Below, piece by piece: positions 15,887 to 24,779 of a stretch of 64,000 nt of DNA. A program made the position numbers and the translations under genes. Each line of letters begins with the position of its first letter. Positions within the stretch are counted from its first letter, which is position 1. The notes under the pieces are model-generated. The model did not search any database. It was not told the origin of the DNA and saw only the letters and a program-made list of their open reading frames with translations. The DNA is from Ardenticatenaceae bacterium (GTDB taxonomy: Bacteria; Chloroflexota; Anaerolineae; Promineifilales; Promineifilaceae), in NCBI GenBank assembly GCA_020634565.1, contig JACKBN010000008.1:1-64000 (forward strand). Direction: 5' to 3'.

Positions 15887-16989
15887 CGTTGACCTTCGCC
15901 CACAAGCTCCGCTTTCGCAGCGGCTTGCGCCTGCTGCTGCTCATTACCCTCATCACCCTCATCCAGCCCGCGCCGCTGCTCATCGTGCCGGGGCCACCAC
16001 AAATGGTGCACACCGATCATCCCATTCTGGGCGTACATACCCGCCTGACCGATGAAGTCGAAGAGTGGAAAATTCAGCGCAGCCTGGAAATGGTGCGCCA
16101 AATGGGTTCCCCCTGGATTGTGGAGCTTTTCCCTTGGGCCTACTACCACGCCGAAGATGGCGGCATCGCCTGGGAGCATCCAGACATGGTGATTGAGCAC
16201 GCCCACGCTCAGGGGCTAAAAGTCATTGCCCGCATCGGCCTCACGCCCGGCTGGGCGCGACCGGAAGACACCCCGCTCAACTATCTAGACGACACCGCCT
16301 ACGACGATTTTGCCGAATTTGCTGCTCGCTTTGCCGAGCGGTACGAGGGCAAATTAGCGGCCATCATCGTCGGCAACGAGCCGAATTTGAGCTATGAGTG
16401 GGGCTATCGGGAGGGAACGGCCGTTGACTACACCAATCTGCTCAAAACCGTCTACCCTGCCATCAAGGCCGCCAATCCAGACGTGCTGGTGCTGGGCGGC
16501 GCGCTGGCTCCTACCCTGGAGCCGGCCGGTTCACCGTGGGGACTAAACGACCTGGAATATTTGGACCAGATGTACGCCGCTGGCGCCGCCGACTACTTCG
16601 ACGGGCTGGCCGTGCACACCTACGGCCTCACCTTCCCCGCCCTCGCCGATCCCGGCCCGGAAATCCTCAACTTCCGCCGCGTGGAGCTGGTGCGTGAGGT
16701 GATGTTGCGCCACGGCGACGCCGACACCAAAATTTACATCACCGAATTTGGCTGGAACGATCATCCCCGCTGGACTATGGCCGTGCGCCCGGGCCAGCGC
16801 ATTCAAAACACCCTCGACGCCCTCACCTACGCCGAAGAGAATTGGCCCTATGTGGAGATGATCGCTATCTGGGCCTTCCGCTTCCCCGCCCCCACCAAAA
16901 GCTTCATGGATTACTACACGCTTGTCACCCCCGAATTTGTAGCGAAACCGATTTACACGGAGCTACAGGAGTTCACCGGAAATGAGTGA
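15883..16989 (+). CDS. Exported glycosidase-fold (GH39/GH5-like) protein
   Basis: About 368 residues from the GTG at 15883, which overlaps the previous stop codon (GTGA). An N-terminal signal or anchor (LRLLLLITLITLIQPAPLLI) precedes a TIM-barrel. IIVGNEPNLSYEW carries the expected acid/base Glu and KIYITEFGWND the nucleophile Glu. These are the hallmarks of clan A glycosidases. No add-on carbohydrate-binding domain is present. Two further proteins of this fold occur at 22848 and 36882. The substrate is unknown. Confidence 0.82.
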   Translation: MTLTFAHKLRFRSGLRLLLLITLITLIQPAPLLIVPGPPQMVHTDHPILGVHTRLTDEVEEWKIQRSLEMVRQMGSPWIVELFPWAYYHAEDGGIAWEHPDMVIEHAHAQGLKVIARIGLTPGWARPEDTPLNYLDDTAYDDFAEFAARFAERYEGKLAAIIVGNEPNLSYEWGYREGTAVDYTNLLKTVYPAIKAANPDVLVLGGALAPTLEPAGSPWGLNDLEYLDQMYAAGAADYFDGLAVHTYGLTFPALADPGPEILNFRRVELVREVMLRHGDADTKIYITEFGWNDHPRWTMAVRPGQRIQNTLDALTYAEENWPYVEMIAIWAFRFPAPTKSFMDYYTLVTPEFVAKPIYTELQEFTGNE

Positions 16990-17881
16990 GTATTGTGGCA
17001 AGTTGCAGGTTGCAGGTGGCAGGTCTTCTATACCGAAGGCTACTTGCCACTTGCCACTTGCCACTTGCTACCCTCGTCGGATCGTATTCAGATCGCTTTG
17101 CAGCTATGCTAGAAAAAGCTTATGGCTAATTGCTCTTTTAACCCTCGTCATCCTGCAAATTGGCTGCCAAACGGCCGATTCTAGCTGGGAACGCGTACAA
17201 GCGGCAGGCCTGCTGCGTGTGGGGCTGGACCCCACTTACCCACCCTTCGAGGTGGATGACGGCGGCAATTTGTATGGCCTGGATATTGATTTAGCCAACG
17301 CCATTGCCAACGATTTGGGGCTGGACGTCCAGTTTGTCTACTTTGGCTACGATGGCCTGTATGACGCTCTAGCGACCGAGCAGGTAGACGTACTCATTTC
17401 CGCCCTGGTCATCATCCCGGAGCGGACGCGAGATTTTAGCTACAGTAACTCGTACTTTAACGCAGGCGAAATCTTAATTGTCCCGGCGGACAACGACACT
17501 ATCGAGACAATGGCTGATTTGAGCGGCCAGACGGTAGCGGTAGAACTGGGCAGTTTAGGGCACGTGGAGGCCACCGAGTGGGCCAAGCGGGTGGAAAATT
17601 TGGAAATCATGACATTTTCGACGGCAGATGAGGCAATTACGGCCGTTCAACAGGGTAACACCCACGCCGCCCATGCTGCACTTACTGATGCGATAAGCGG
17701 CCGTCTTTTCTTGCGCGACCACGACCGCCTCAAGCGGCTGCCCGAAAGCGTCACCGTAGAACCTTTTGCCCTGGTCGTGCGTAGTGAAGATGAGCAGTTA
17801 CTCGACGTGCTCAACCAAAGTCTGACCACCCTACAACAATCTAGCCAGCTTGACCAGATCATCTCTCAGTGGCTAGAATGA
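16982..17881 (+). CDS. Periplasmic amino-acid-binding lipoprotein (SBP family 3)
   Basis: Up to 299 residues. The ATG at 16982 overlaps the previous gene, but the first 33 codons run through a dispersed repeat, so the true start may be a later TTG (for example 17051). LWLIALLTLVILQIGC ends in a lipobox, so the mature protein is probably a lipoprotein. The substrate-binding domain follows: LLRVGLDPTYPPFE, GLDIDLANAIANDLG, FVYFGYDGLYDAL and FSYSNSYFNAGEIL. Such proteins feed polar amino acids to ABC importers. No permease or ATPase is adjacent, so it is an orphan binding protein. Confidence 0.88.
   Translation: MSEYCGKLQVAGGRSSIPKATCHLPLATCYPRRIVFRSLCSYARKSLWLIALLTLVILQIGCQTADSSWERVQAAGLLRVGLDPTYPPFEVDDGGNLYGLDIDLANAIANDLGLDVQFVYFGYDGLYDALATEQVDVLISALVIIPERTRDFSYSNSYFNAGEILIVPADNDTIETMADLSGQTVAVELGSLGHVEATEWAKRVENLEIMTFSTADEAITAVQQGNTHAAHAALTDAISGRLFLRDHDRLKRLPESVTVEPFALVVRSEDEQLLDVLNQSLTTLQQSSQLDQIISQWLE
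16996..17068. repeat. TTGCCACTTGCCA dispersed repeat
   Basis: GGCAAGTTGCAGGTTGCAGG on the left and tandem CTTGCCA units on the right form an imperfect inverted repeat. It lies within the first codons assigned to the binding-protein gene. Confidence 0.7.
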
Positions 17882-17921
17882 CTTACAAAATTGGTCAATG
17901 ATTTTTACATAGCTTCCTAAA

Positions 17922-18332
17922 ATGCAAAACAGTATGATTATGTCGTTGCCGAATCCCAAAACTAAATCTTTGAATACTACTTTTGAGATTTCAGAGATAC
18001 CAGAGATTACAAACCTTGAATATGATCTCTGGGAACTCAGAATTACTTTGAAATTTCCTAACAAGAAAGAACCCATTTATGTCATATTTTCTACACCTGT
18101 AGGTTTTCGAGTCCTTGATGAAAGTGATATGACAGAATATTGGAATGATGATGCAAGAAGCAGCGGCTGGTTGTGGGAAATTGTTGAAGGCGGTTGGATT
18201 ACATTAGAAACTCAGAGAAAAAATAAATACTTTTCTGGAACCGAAATACATAACGTAGAATATTTGGTAACAGGTATTCATGACTGCATAAATGTAATTT
18301 CTCCCAGACCACCCAAAATCTATTCAGGATAG
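17922..18332 (+). CDS. Hypothetical protein
   Basis: 136 residues, AT-rich, without the ACGGCCGT palindrome and with no clear ribosome site; ATGs at 17922, 17934 or 17940 are all possible. The pattern LEYDLWELRITLKFPNKKEP then VIFSTPVGFRVLDE is a small mixed alpha/beta protein with no membrane segment. Similar small proteins act as immunity partners in some contact-toxin loci, but no toxin is nearby and I do not recognise this one. Confidence 0.6.
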   Translation: MQNSMIMSLPNPKTKSLNTTFEISEIPEITNLEYDLWELRITLKFPNKKEPIYVIFSTPVGFRVLDESDMTEYWNDDARSSGWLWEIVEGGWITLETQRKNKYFSGTEIHNVEYLVTGIHDCINVISPRPPKIYSG

Positions 18333-18344
18333 AATCTCTTAATC

Positions 18345-20291
18345 ATGTGGTTACTATCTTCTACCATCAAAATGAAAAGAAAAATGCAGGAATCCTACAC
18401 TTTTTTGCCAAAACGGAATTTACTCACAGCTAGTTTCTTGTTAGCTGCTGCACTACTAAGTCTGCTAATCAATCCCGGTTCGGCAGCGGCGCAAACGAAG
18501 TCCTTTTACTGGGAGCGGTTTGATGTGGACATGACGCTGCTGGAAAATGGCGACATGCAGATTGTGGAGACGCAGGTGCTCAACTTCTCCGGCGAGCCGT
18601 TTACCTTTGGCTACGGGGCCATCCTCACCGGCAGCGCAGGCAACAACGACAACATCACCGACATTTCGCTGCGCGAGGGCGACCTGATTTACCAGGAGTC
18701 CAGCAGCAATGCCCCCGGCACCTTTGAAGTTAGCCGCTCTAGCAACGAAGTACGCATCGATTGGTATTTTGAACCAGCGGTGGGACAGCATACTTACACC
18801 TTCAGCTACACGGTCGAGGGCGGCATCATCGTCGGCACGCTGGATGAGGGCAGCGGCGACCAGATTTTCTGGAAGGCGATTCCCTCGGACCATCCAGGGC
18901 GCATCCAGAACAGCACCGTCACCATTCGCCTGCCAGAAGGCGTAGAGCCGCAGCGCTACATCGACGATGGCACTTACCTGATTGAAGGATTGGCGGCTGG
19001 CAGTGCCAATTTGGTAGAGACGAGCGCCAGTGAAAACGGCCGTATCATCACCTACACCCTTCTCGAACCACTCGTACCTGGGCAAGCCTTTGAAGTGCGC
19101 GTCCAGTTCCCCCACGGCATCCTGGACATCCCCACCCCAGATTGGCAGCAGCGGCAGCAAAGCGCCGACGTCTACGGCCTGATCGGGTTGGTGTTGTCCG
19201 GTCTGCTCTTCGTCGGCGGGCCGCTGAGCGTGCTGGCGCTCTGGTACACACGCGGCCGCGACCCGGAAACGGGCCTCATCGTGCCAGAATATTTGCCCGA
19301 ACCGCCCTCCAATTTGCGTCCGGCGGTGGTGGGCACGCTGGTCGATGAGAAGGCCGACATGCGCGACATCATCTCCACCCTGGTCGATTTGGCGCAGCGC
19401 GGCTACATCAACATCAGCGAAAACAAAGCACGAAACCATGTGTTCACGCTGGTAAATGACGACAAGACGGGTTTACGGCCGTATGAAGTCCAGTTCGTCC
19501 AATCCTTTTTTGGCAACAAAACCGAGCGCAAGCTGTCAGAACTGCGCTATAAATTTGCCAATAAACTACCCAAACTGCGCAACATGCTGTATGACGAACT
19601 CCTACACGAAGGATTCGTAGATCGCTCTCCCGACAAAGTACGCACCCGCTATGTGGTTATGGCCGCTTTCATCGGTTTTATCTCAGTCATTGCCTTTATC
19701 GGGCTGGTGGCGGCGCTGCCTGCAGAAGCTGGCTACGTCGGCGTGTGCACCGGCCTGGCGCTATTCATCACCGCTATTTTTGTAGGCGTAGTGGGGCGTT
19801 ACATGCCTAGCAAAACCGCCAAAGGCGCAGAAGAAAAGGCCAAATGGGATGCCTTCCGCAACTACCTGAAAAACATCGAGCAGTACGAAGATATGGCGCA
19901 GGCGGGCGACCTGTTTGAAAAATATTTACCCTACGCCACGGCGTTTGGCCTGGATCGCAGCTGGATTCGCAAGTTTGCCAGCGCGCCGCACACGCCCATT
20001 CCCGGCTGGTACGTGCCTTACGGCTATGGGCATTATGGTGGATACGGCCGTCCTCGCCCCACAGGCGGCAGCGGCGGTGCCACGCCATCTCTACCAAGTT
20101 TGGACTCAGCCGCCTCCGGCATGGCTGGCGGACTAGAATCAATGTCTGCCGGGCTAACACGGATGCTCAACAGCACCGCCACCACCATGCGCAGCACCCC
20201 GCCCAGCTCCAGCGGCGGCAGTTCCGGTGGCTTTAGCGGCGGGTTCAGCGGCGGCAGTTCTGGCGGTGGCGGCAGTCGAGGCTTTGGCTAA
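18345..20291 (+). CDS. DUF2207 membrane protein
   Basis: Up to 648 residues; ATGs at 18372 and 18384 are alternative starts. A signal segment (ASFLLAAALLSLLINPGSAAA) is followed by an extracytoplasmic beta domain (YWERFDVDMTLLENGDMQIV) typical of DUF2207. A membrane helix lies near residue 280 (VYGLIGLVLSGLLFVGG). A cytosolic part with PEYLPEPPSNLRPAVVGTL follows, then two helices near residues 445-490. The tail is Gly/Ser-rich (SSGGFSGGFSGGSSGG). The function of DUF2207 is unknown. It heads a same-strand row with a zinc-ribbon protein, a helical protein and an SPFH protein. Confidence 0.88.
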   Translation: MWLLSSTIKMKRKMQESYTFLPKRNLLTASFLLAAALLSLLINPGSAAAQTKSFYWERFDVDMTLLENGDMQIVETQVLNFSGEPFTFGYGAILTGSAGNNDNITDISLREGDLIYQESSSNAPGTFEVSRSSNEVRIDWYFEPAVGQHTYTFSYTVEGGIIVGTLDEGSGDQIFWKAIPSDHPGRIQNSTVTIRLPEGVEPQRYIDDGTYLIEGLAAGSANLVETSASENGRIITYTLLEPLVPGQAFEVRVQFPHGILDIPTPDWQQRQQSADVYGLIGLVLSGLLFVGGPLSVLALWYTRGRDPETGLIVPEYLPEPPSNLRPAVVGTLVDEKADMRDIISTLVDLAQRGYINISENKARNHVFTLVNDDKTGLRPYEVQFVQSFFGNKTERKLSELRYKFANKLPKLRNMLYDELLHEGFVDRSPDKVRTRYVVMAAFIGFISVIAFIGLVAALPAEAGYVGVCTGLALFITAIFVGVVGRYMPSKTAKGAEEKAKWDAFRNYLKNIEQYEDMAQAGDLFEKYLPYATAFGLDRSWIRKFASAPHTPIPGWYVPYGYGHYGGYGRPRPTGGSGGATPSLPSLDSAASGMAGGLESMSAGLTRMLNSTATTMRSTPPSSSGGSSGGFSGGFSGGSSGGGGSRGFG

Positions 20292-20302
20292 TTACACACG
20301 CA

Positions 20303-20363
20303 AGATTGGACCAATTTTCTTGTATTTGAAAGTACCTATCATTAAACGAAATTGGTCCAATCT
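20303..20363. repeat. AGATTGGACCAATTT inverted repeat, copy 1
   Basis: Bases 20303-20317 and 20349-20363 are perfect 15-base reverse complements. A second, less perfect copy starts at 40933. It lies between DUF2207 and the next gene on the same strand. Confidence 0.85.
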
Positions 20364-20392
20364 ATAATCTATAAAACGAAACTAAGGAAACT

Positions 20393-20911
20393 ATGGGCAG
20401 AACACTTGGACTTATTCTTATCGCTGGCGGCATCATCGTTGGCATTATTGTTGTCGTCCTGATGGGCGTTTATCGCGGCGAAGGGCGGCTAACGCCGGGC
20501 GGCATGGCGTTGGGCATCACCCTGGGCTTTTTAGTGCTGGTGCTGCCGCAGCTGGGCTTTGGCGCGTTCCTCTTTTGGAAAGGTGGCCAGGATGCGGCCG
20601 TTTCCGCCCGCGCCCAGGAACAACGCCAAATGCTGGATATGGTTAAAACCCGGGGCCAAATCGCCATTAGCGATCTGGTCATTGAGCTAAACAGCACCCG
20701 TGACAAGGTACAAAAAGATCTGTACCAACTCGTGGGGATGGGGCTGTTTTCTGGCTATGTAAACTGGGATGAAGGTATGTTATACTCTCGTCAGGCAAAA
20801 GAGCTGCATGAGCTGAATAAATGCGAACATTGCGGTGGCGAGTTGGAATTGGCCGGGAAGGGTGTCATTCGCTGCCCCTTCTGCGGCACAGAATATTTTT
20901 TGGAAAGGTGA
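20393..20911 (+). CDS. Two-helix membrane protein with winged-helix and zinc ribbon
   Basis: 172 residues after AAGGAA. Residues 5-26 and about 38-60 are membrane helices. Residues about 75-125 (ARAQEQRQMLDMVKTRGQIA, then DLVIELNSTRDKVQKDLYQL) resemble a winged-helix or PCI-like module. The C-terminal CEHC and CPFC pairs make a zinc ribbon. I do not know a named family. It belongs to the DUF2207-SPFH row and may be a membrane-tethered adaptor. Confidence 0.75.
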   Translation: MGRTLGLILIAGGIIVGIIVVVLMGVYRGEGRLTPGGMALGITLGFLVLVLPQLGFGAFLFWKGGQDAAVSARAQEQRQMLDMVKTRGQIAISDLVIELNSTRDKVQKDLYQLVGMGLFSGYVNWDEGMLYSRQAKELHELNKCEHCGGELELAGKGVIRCPFCGTEYFLER

Positions 20912-21001
20912 CAGTCAGTGCCAAGCTGATGCACCCATTTATTGTTTAGCGTGGCTGTCATCGGTACAGTCGAAAATCCTTGTAAAGAGAGGCTTCCCAA
21001 T

Positions 21002-21571
21002 ATGAAAGAACAAATTTCCGACTTATTTGACAAAATCCAGAGCGAATCAACCGGTCTGGGCAATTTGTTGAGCAAAATCCCTGGCCTGGATGGCTACATG
21101 GAACGCAGCCGCCGGCGTGAAGCAGATCAGCTCCTGCGCAAAACGATTGCCGACCGACTGGAAGGCAGCCGCCTACAGCTGGGCGGCGTCAGCGAAGAGC
21201 TGAGCCGCGACATCATCAAGGCGATTGACCACGCCGAGCCACTGGGCCGCGTAGACACCCGCCTGATGGGCCTCATCGGCAAGGTGAAGGATGCTCCCCA
21301 AGGGTACGCCGGTTTCTTCGATGCCATCAAGGTAAAAGAGGAAGATTTGGCCCGCATCTACGCCTTCGATGAAAATATTTTGAACTTTGCCGAACAAATT
21401 GCGGCAGAAACGGCCGTTCTCGCAGCAGCCGTTGATGAAGATGGCGACGTGGCCGGTGCCATTCGTGAACTGGACAACACCGTCAAAGAAGCCAACACCA
21501 CTTTCGATGGCCGCGACGAAGTGATTAAAGGCATCGGCACTTCAGACGACGATCTGAAAACTGATATGTAA
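21002..21571 (+). CDS. Helical hypothetical protein of the SPFH row
   Basis: 189 residues from ATG 21002, preceded by AGAGAGG. It is almost entirely helical and acidic (LFDKIQSESTGLGNLLSKIP, then EADQLLRKTIADRLEGS). It has no membrane segment and no catalytic motif that I can see. Its position between the zinc-ribbon membrane protein and the SPFH protein suggests a soluble partner. Confidence 0.75.
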   Translation: MKEQISDLFDKIQSESTGLGNLLSKIPGLDGYMERSRRREADQLLRKTIADRLEGSRLQLGGVSEELSRDIIKAIDHAEPLGRVDTRLMGLIGKVKDAPQGYAGFFDAIKVKEEDLARIYAFDENILNFAEQIAAETAVLAAAVDEDGDVAGAIRELDNTVKEANTTFDGRDEVIKGIGTSDDDLKTDM

Positions 21572-21579
21572 TTATTCGG

Positions 21580-21660
21580 AAATCACAGATTTCGCAGATT
21601 AACAAGATTTTTCTTTCTCTCTGTGTAACTCTGTGACTTCTCTGCGAAACTCTGTGTCGC
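21580..21660. repeat. CTCTGTGTAACTCTGTGA intergenic repeat
   Basis: The 80-base spacer contains CACAGATTTCGCAGATTAA and the tandem-like CTCTGTGTAACTCTGTGAC then CTCTGCGAAACTCTGTGTC. It looks like another dispersed intergenic element with weak inverted symmetry. Confidence 0.5.
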
Positions 21661-21682
21661 TTATTTTTAAGGAGATTGACTC

Positions 21683-22732
21683 ATGGCAAAAGTGTTTGAT
21701 CGCGTAGCAATTGATTCCTGGCTTCGGGACGAAGTTGTACGGAAGTTCCCTCCCGGTGGTCTGGGGGATATTAAATTAGGTTCGCCCCTGATTGTGAATC
21801 CGGGGGAAACGGCCGTGTTCGTGCGCAGTGGTGAAGCAATGGGCACCTTCGAGCCCGGCACCCACGTACTGACCACCGCCAACGTCCCCTTCCTCATGGA
21901 TTGGGTGGAAAAAGGTCTTTTTGGTGGAAAAAACGTCTTCACGGCGGATGTGTATTTCGTAAAAACCACCGACCTCACGATGAAATGGGGCACAACGCAA
22001 CCCATCATCATTGAGCACCTCAACCGCCCGCCGGGGGCCAGCGCCATCGTCGGCAACGGCACCTACGTCGTGCGTGTCAAAGAGCCGTGGCGCTTCCTCA
22101 ACGCCATGGACGCCTTCCGCGAGAGCGTACGCCAACCCCAGCTAAAAGATCGTCTCGATCCCAAACTGGCCATCATGATGCAGGACAAAATGAGCGAGTT
22201 GGCCATCGCCAAGAATCTTGGCCCGGCTCAACTGCAATCCTTCTCCCAGGACCTCAACGAACTGCTCATTGGCTTGCTCCAGGCTGAATTTGACGCCTTG
22301 GGCATGGTTTTGGTGGATTTCAACATTCGCATGGGCTTGCATCCCAAGTCGCTGGAAGTGGTCACCAACATGGGCTACGGCACCAGCTACACCCAGAAGC
22401 AGCAGGCTGACGCCTTCGTCGCCGCCGCCAACAATCCGTCAGGTGGCAACATGGGCGAAATTGGCTTTGGCGCGATGGGTATGGCCGCCATGCAGAACCT
22501 GCAAAATCAGCAGCAACAGCAGCCGCAGCAAACCCAGCAACCGCAGGCTGCCCCAGCCAGCGGCGCTGCCGGAATGCCAGACGTCATGACCCCGCAGCAG
22601 GCTGCCGAAATGCTGCAAGTTTCTTATGAAGATGTCATTGCTGCCATTGAAGCTGGTGATTTGAAAGCCCGCAAGATCGGCAACGCGTACCGGATCAGTA
22701 AAGCCAACATGGAAGAATTCCTGGGCGGCTAA
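21683..22732 (+). CDS. SPFH-domain protein fused to an excisionase-type HTH
   Basis: 349 residues with a perfect ribosome site (AAGGAG). Residues about 25-240 form an SPFH/band-7-like domain (SPLIVNPGETAVFVRSGEAM then FEPGTHVLTTANVPF) of the cytosolic virion-core-like subgroup, without a membrane anchor. A Gln-rich linker (QNQQQQQPQQTQQPQ) follows. The last 48 residues (MTPQQAAEMLQVSYEDVIAA then KARKIGNAYRISKANMEEFL) are an excisionase-type helix-turn-helix. The combination of membrane scaffold and DNA-binding fold is unusual. It ends the DUF2207 row. Confidence 0.88.
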   Translation: MAKVFDRVAIDSWLRDEVVRKFPPGGLGDIKLGSPLIVNPGETAVFVRSGEAMGTFEPGTHVLTTANVPFLMDWVEKGLFGGKNVFTADVYFVKTTDLTMKWGTTQPIIIEHLNRPPGASAIVGNGTYVVRVKEPWRFLNAMDAFRESVRQPQLKDRLDPKLAIMMQDKMSELAIAKNLGPAQLQSFSQDLNELLIGLLQAEFDALGMVLVDFNIRMGLHPKSLEVVTNMGYGTSYTQKQQADAFVAAANNPSGGNMGEIGFGAMGMAAMQNLQNQQQQQPQQTQQPQAAPASGAAGMPDVMTPQQAAEMLQVSYEDVIAAIEAGDLKARKIGNAYRISKANMEEFLGG

Positions 22733-22744
22733 TTTTTATTATCC

Positions 22745-22839
22745 AGACCTGACAGGTTTATTATCCTACTTGGAGAGCAAGTAACTTTGTTAAGCAAAGT
22801 TATGGTGCAGACAAGCTAGTTTGTAAACCTGTCAGGTCT
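22745..22839. repeat. AGACCTGACAGGTTT inverted repeat
   Basis: Perfect 15-base arms at 22745-22759 and 22825-22839 enclose 65 bases. It lies between two convergent genes and ends in CTTTTTATT, so it may terminate transcription of the SPFH row. Confidence 0.85.
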
Positions 22840-22847
22840 TTTTATTC

Positions 22848-24725
22848 TCAAACGACAATTCGCAAGAAGAGAATTTCCCCGAATATTTCACCCCGATCAT
22901 CGCGCATGCGCCAGTCGCCAAAGTAGGTGCCGGGCTTTGTTGGTGCGGTTTGCGCAATAGAGATTTCAACCTCTTGCCCCGGCGCACAGGCTGGCAGCGG
23001 CATGCTCTGCTGTGTGGTCATCGGAGTGCCTTTCTCAAACAGTAACTGGAAGCCCGCACCCCACGGCCGTTTTCCGGTATTCTTGACGCGCCACGTTTTG
23101 GTAAACACCTGTCCCGCTGTCATGCGCGTATCGTCAGGGATGGTGACATCGGCCACGTAAATGCCGTTGCTTGGCCCCTCATCCACGCTGATGATGCGGG
23201 TAAACACGCCATCCCCAAATAGCTGCCCCTGGTCATCCTGCAAGCGCCAGCTACTGACATACACACCCGGCTGCGCCGGCACCGTGAACTCGACAGATAA
23301 ATTGACTTCCTGGCCAGGAACGGCCGTTGGCAAAGCTTGCTTCGTCTTTTCTGTCATTGCCGTCCCAGCCGTAAAAACCAGATGATAGCCACTACCCCAG
23401 GCAACATTACCGGTGTTTTTAACACGCCATGTCTTCACAAAAGTGGTTTTGGCTTGAAGGCGCGTATCGTCGGGGATCGTCACATCGGCAATAAATTGGG
23501 CATTTGGCTGCGGCGGCGGTTGAGGCGGTTCCGGCGCAGGCGGTGGCTCAGGTTCTGGTTCCGGTTCCGGATCAGGTGGCGGTGGTTCAGCTGGCGGTGA
23601 GGGTGGCGACGGAGGTAACGGCGGTTCCGGCCCCGGCACAGGCTCGGGATCTGGCATGGGAGGCTGTGGCGTGCCGCCAATAACCGGCACATCAATCTCG
23701 TCGCTGCCCTCCAACACCTCAAATCGGTGATTCAAGGTAAAGTCGGTGACGGGCTTGATGAGCCTTTGTGCCTTGTCGGCAATGCCCGAGAAGCTGCCGC
23801 CCAAATACCAGATAGCCGCGCCCTCAATTTCGGGAAAGCGAGCGTACAGTTCGCCCACTTTGCGAATGTCGGGGAGCGCTTTTTCTGGCACCGGCACGCT
23901 GTCGAGCGTCCAGCCCCATTCGGTGATGTGCACACGCGGGCGCGGAATGTTGTGCTTATCACACACCTGAAAGAGATATTGAAAACGGCCGACTTTAAAC
24001 GGAAATTGGTCAAAAATATCCTGCTCTAAGAAGCTGTACTCATGCAGCGCCACGGCGGCCTGAAGCGGCCGTTGGGCACAAAGGCGCAAATATTGCAGCA
24101 TTCCCGGCGTTTCCCAACAGCTAGGCTCCGGTTCCCCGCCCGACCAGGAAAAGAGCGACACTTTGTAGCCATCCCGCTGTGCCAAATTGGCAATGCGCAC
24201 GGCAAAACGGCCTAACCAATCGCACAAATTGCGGTCTACCTCGTTGACCACTTCCAACCAGACACGCTCTTTGTCAAATTCCGGGGGCAGCTTGGCCAAC
24301 GTTTTGCGCCAATGCTTGTTCGCTCCGCCTTCGGGATCATTCACGTATTTGGGGTCTTTGTAGGGTGGCGTATCGTATTTGTAATTGTCGTCCGGTCCAT
24401 GCCGGTCGCTCAAACGGAAGATGAGCAGGTGCGGCACGTTGGATTTCTTCATGATTTCTTGCGCCTCAAAAATCGGACCATAATGATCCACAGATTTGAG
24501 AACCATGGGAATCCCGGCGGCATCTAAAGCGCGCATGTAATCGCCAATGCCGGTGGGGTTCCCACCAGGGCCAGTATGAAAACCAATCTTGTTGGGTACT
24601 TTCACCATGTTGATTCCTTTGGCTGTGTCCGGCGCAGGGGACGGTTGGGGAGGCGGGGGCTGGGCCACCGCATCGCCTGTGACAGAAGATAATCGTTTGA
24701 AGAATTCACGCAGGAATGAGATCAT
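22848..24725 (-). CDS. Glycosidase-fold protein with two NBR1-like Ig domains
   Basis: 625 residues. A TIM-barrel from about residue 45 to 330 carries VWLEVVNEVDRN (acid/base Glu) and RVHITEWGWTLD (nucleophile Glu). A long proline linker (PPDPEPEPEPEPPPAPEPP) joins two tandem NBR1/ILEI-type Ig domains. Each begins ADVTIPDDTR and continues FVKTWRVKNTGN or FTKTWRVKNTGK with the conserved Trp residues. In eukaryotes this domain occurs in the autophagy receptor NBR1; in bacteria it is common in secreted Chloroflexota proteins. No signal peptide is obvious, so the export route is unclear. Confidence 0.85.
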   Translation of the reverse strand: MISFLREFFKRLSSVTGDAVAQPPPPQPSPAPDTAKGINMVKVPNKIGFHTGPGGNPTGIGDYMRALDAAGIPMVLKSVDHYGPIFEAQEIMKKSNVPHLLIFRLSDRHGPDDNYKYDTPPYKDPKYVNDPEGGANKHWRKTLAKLPPEFDKERVWLEVVNEVDRNLCDWLGRFAVRIANLAQRDGYKVSLFSWSGGEPEPSCWETPGMLQYLRLCAQRPLQAAVALHEYSFLEQDIFDQFPFKVGRFQYLFQVCDKHNIPRPRVHITEWGWTLDSVPVPEKALPDIRKVGELYARFPEIEGAAIWYLGGSFSGIADKAQRLIKPVTDFTLNHRFEVLEGSDEIDVPVIGGTPQPPMPDPEPVPGPEPPLPPSPPSPPAEPPPPDPEPEPEPEPPPAPEPPQPPPQPNAQFIADVTIPDDTRLQAKTTFVKTWRVKNTGNVAWGSGYHLVFTAGTAMTEKTKQALPTAVPGQEVNLSVEFTVPAQPGVYVSSWRLQDDQGQLFGDGVFTRIISVDEGPSNGIYVADVTIPDDTRMTAGQVFTKTWRVKNTGKRPWGAGFQLLFEKGTPMTTQQSMPLPACAPGQEVEISIAQTAPTKPGTYFGDWRMRDDRGEIFGEILFLRIVV

Positions 24726-24779
24726 GAGTAGCCAGAGAATATACCGCTGGCCTGAGGGTTGTCAACCGTTAGAGGGAAT

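Noticed and set aside
18465..19439. 324-codon minus-strand frame inside DUF2207
   Set aside because: Antisense shadow; the plus frame has signal peptide, domain and membrane helices.
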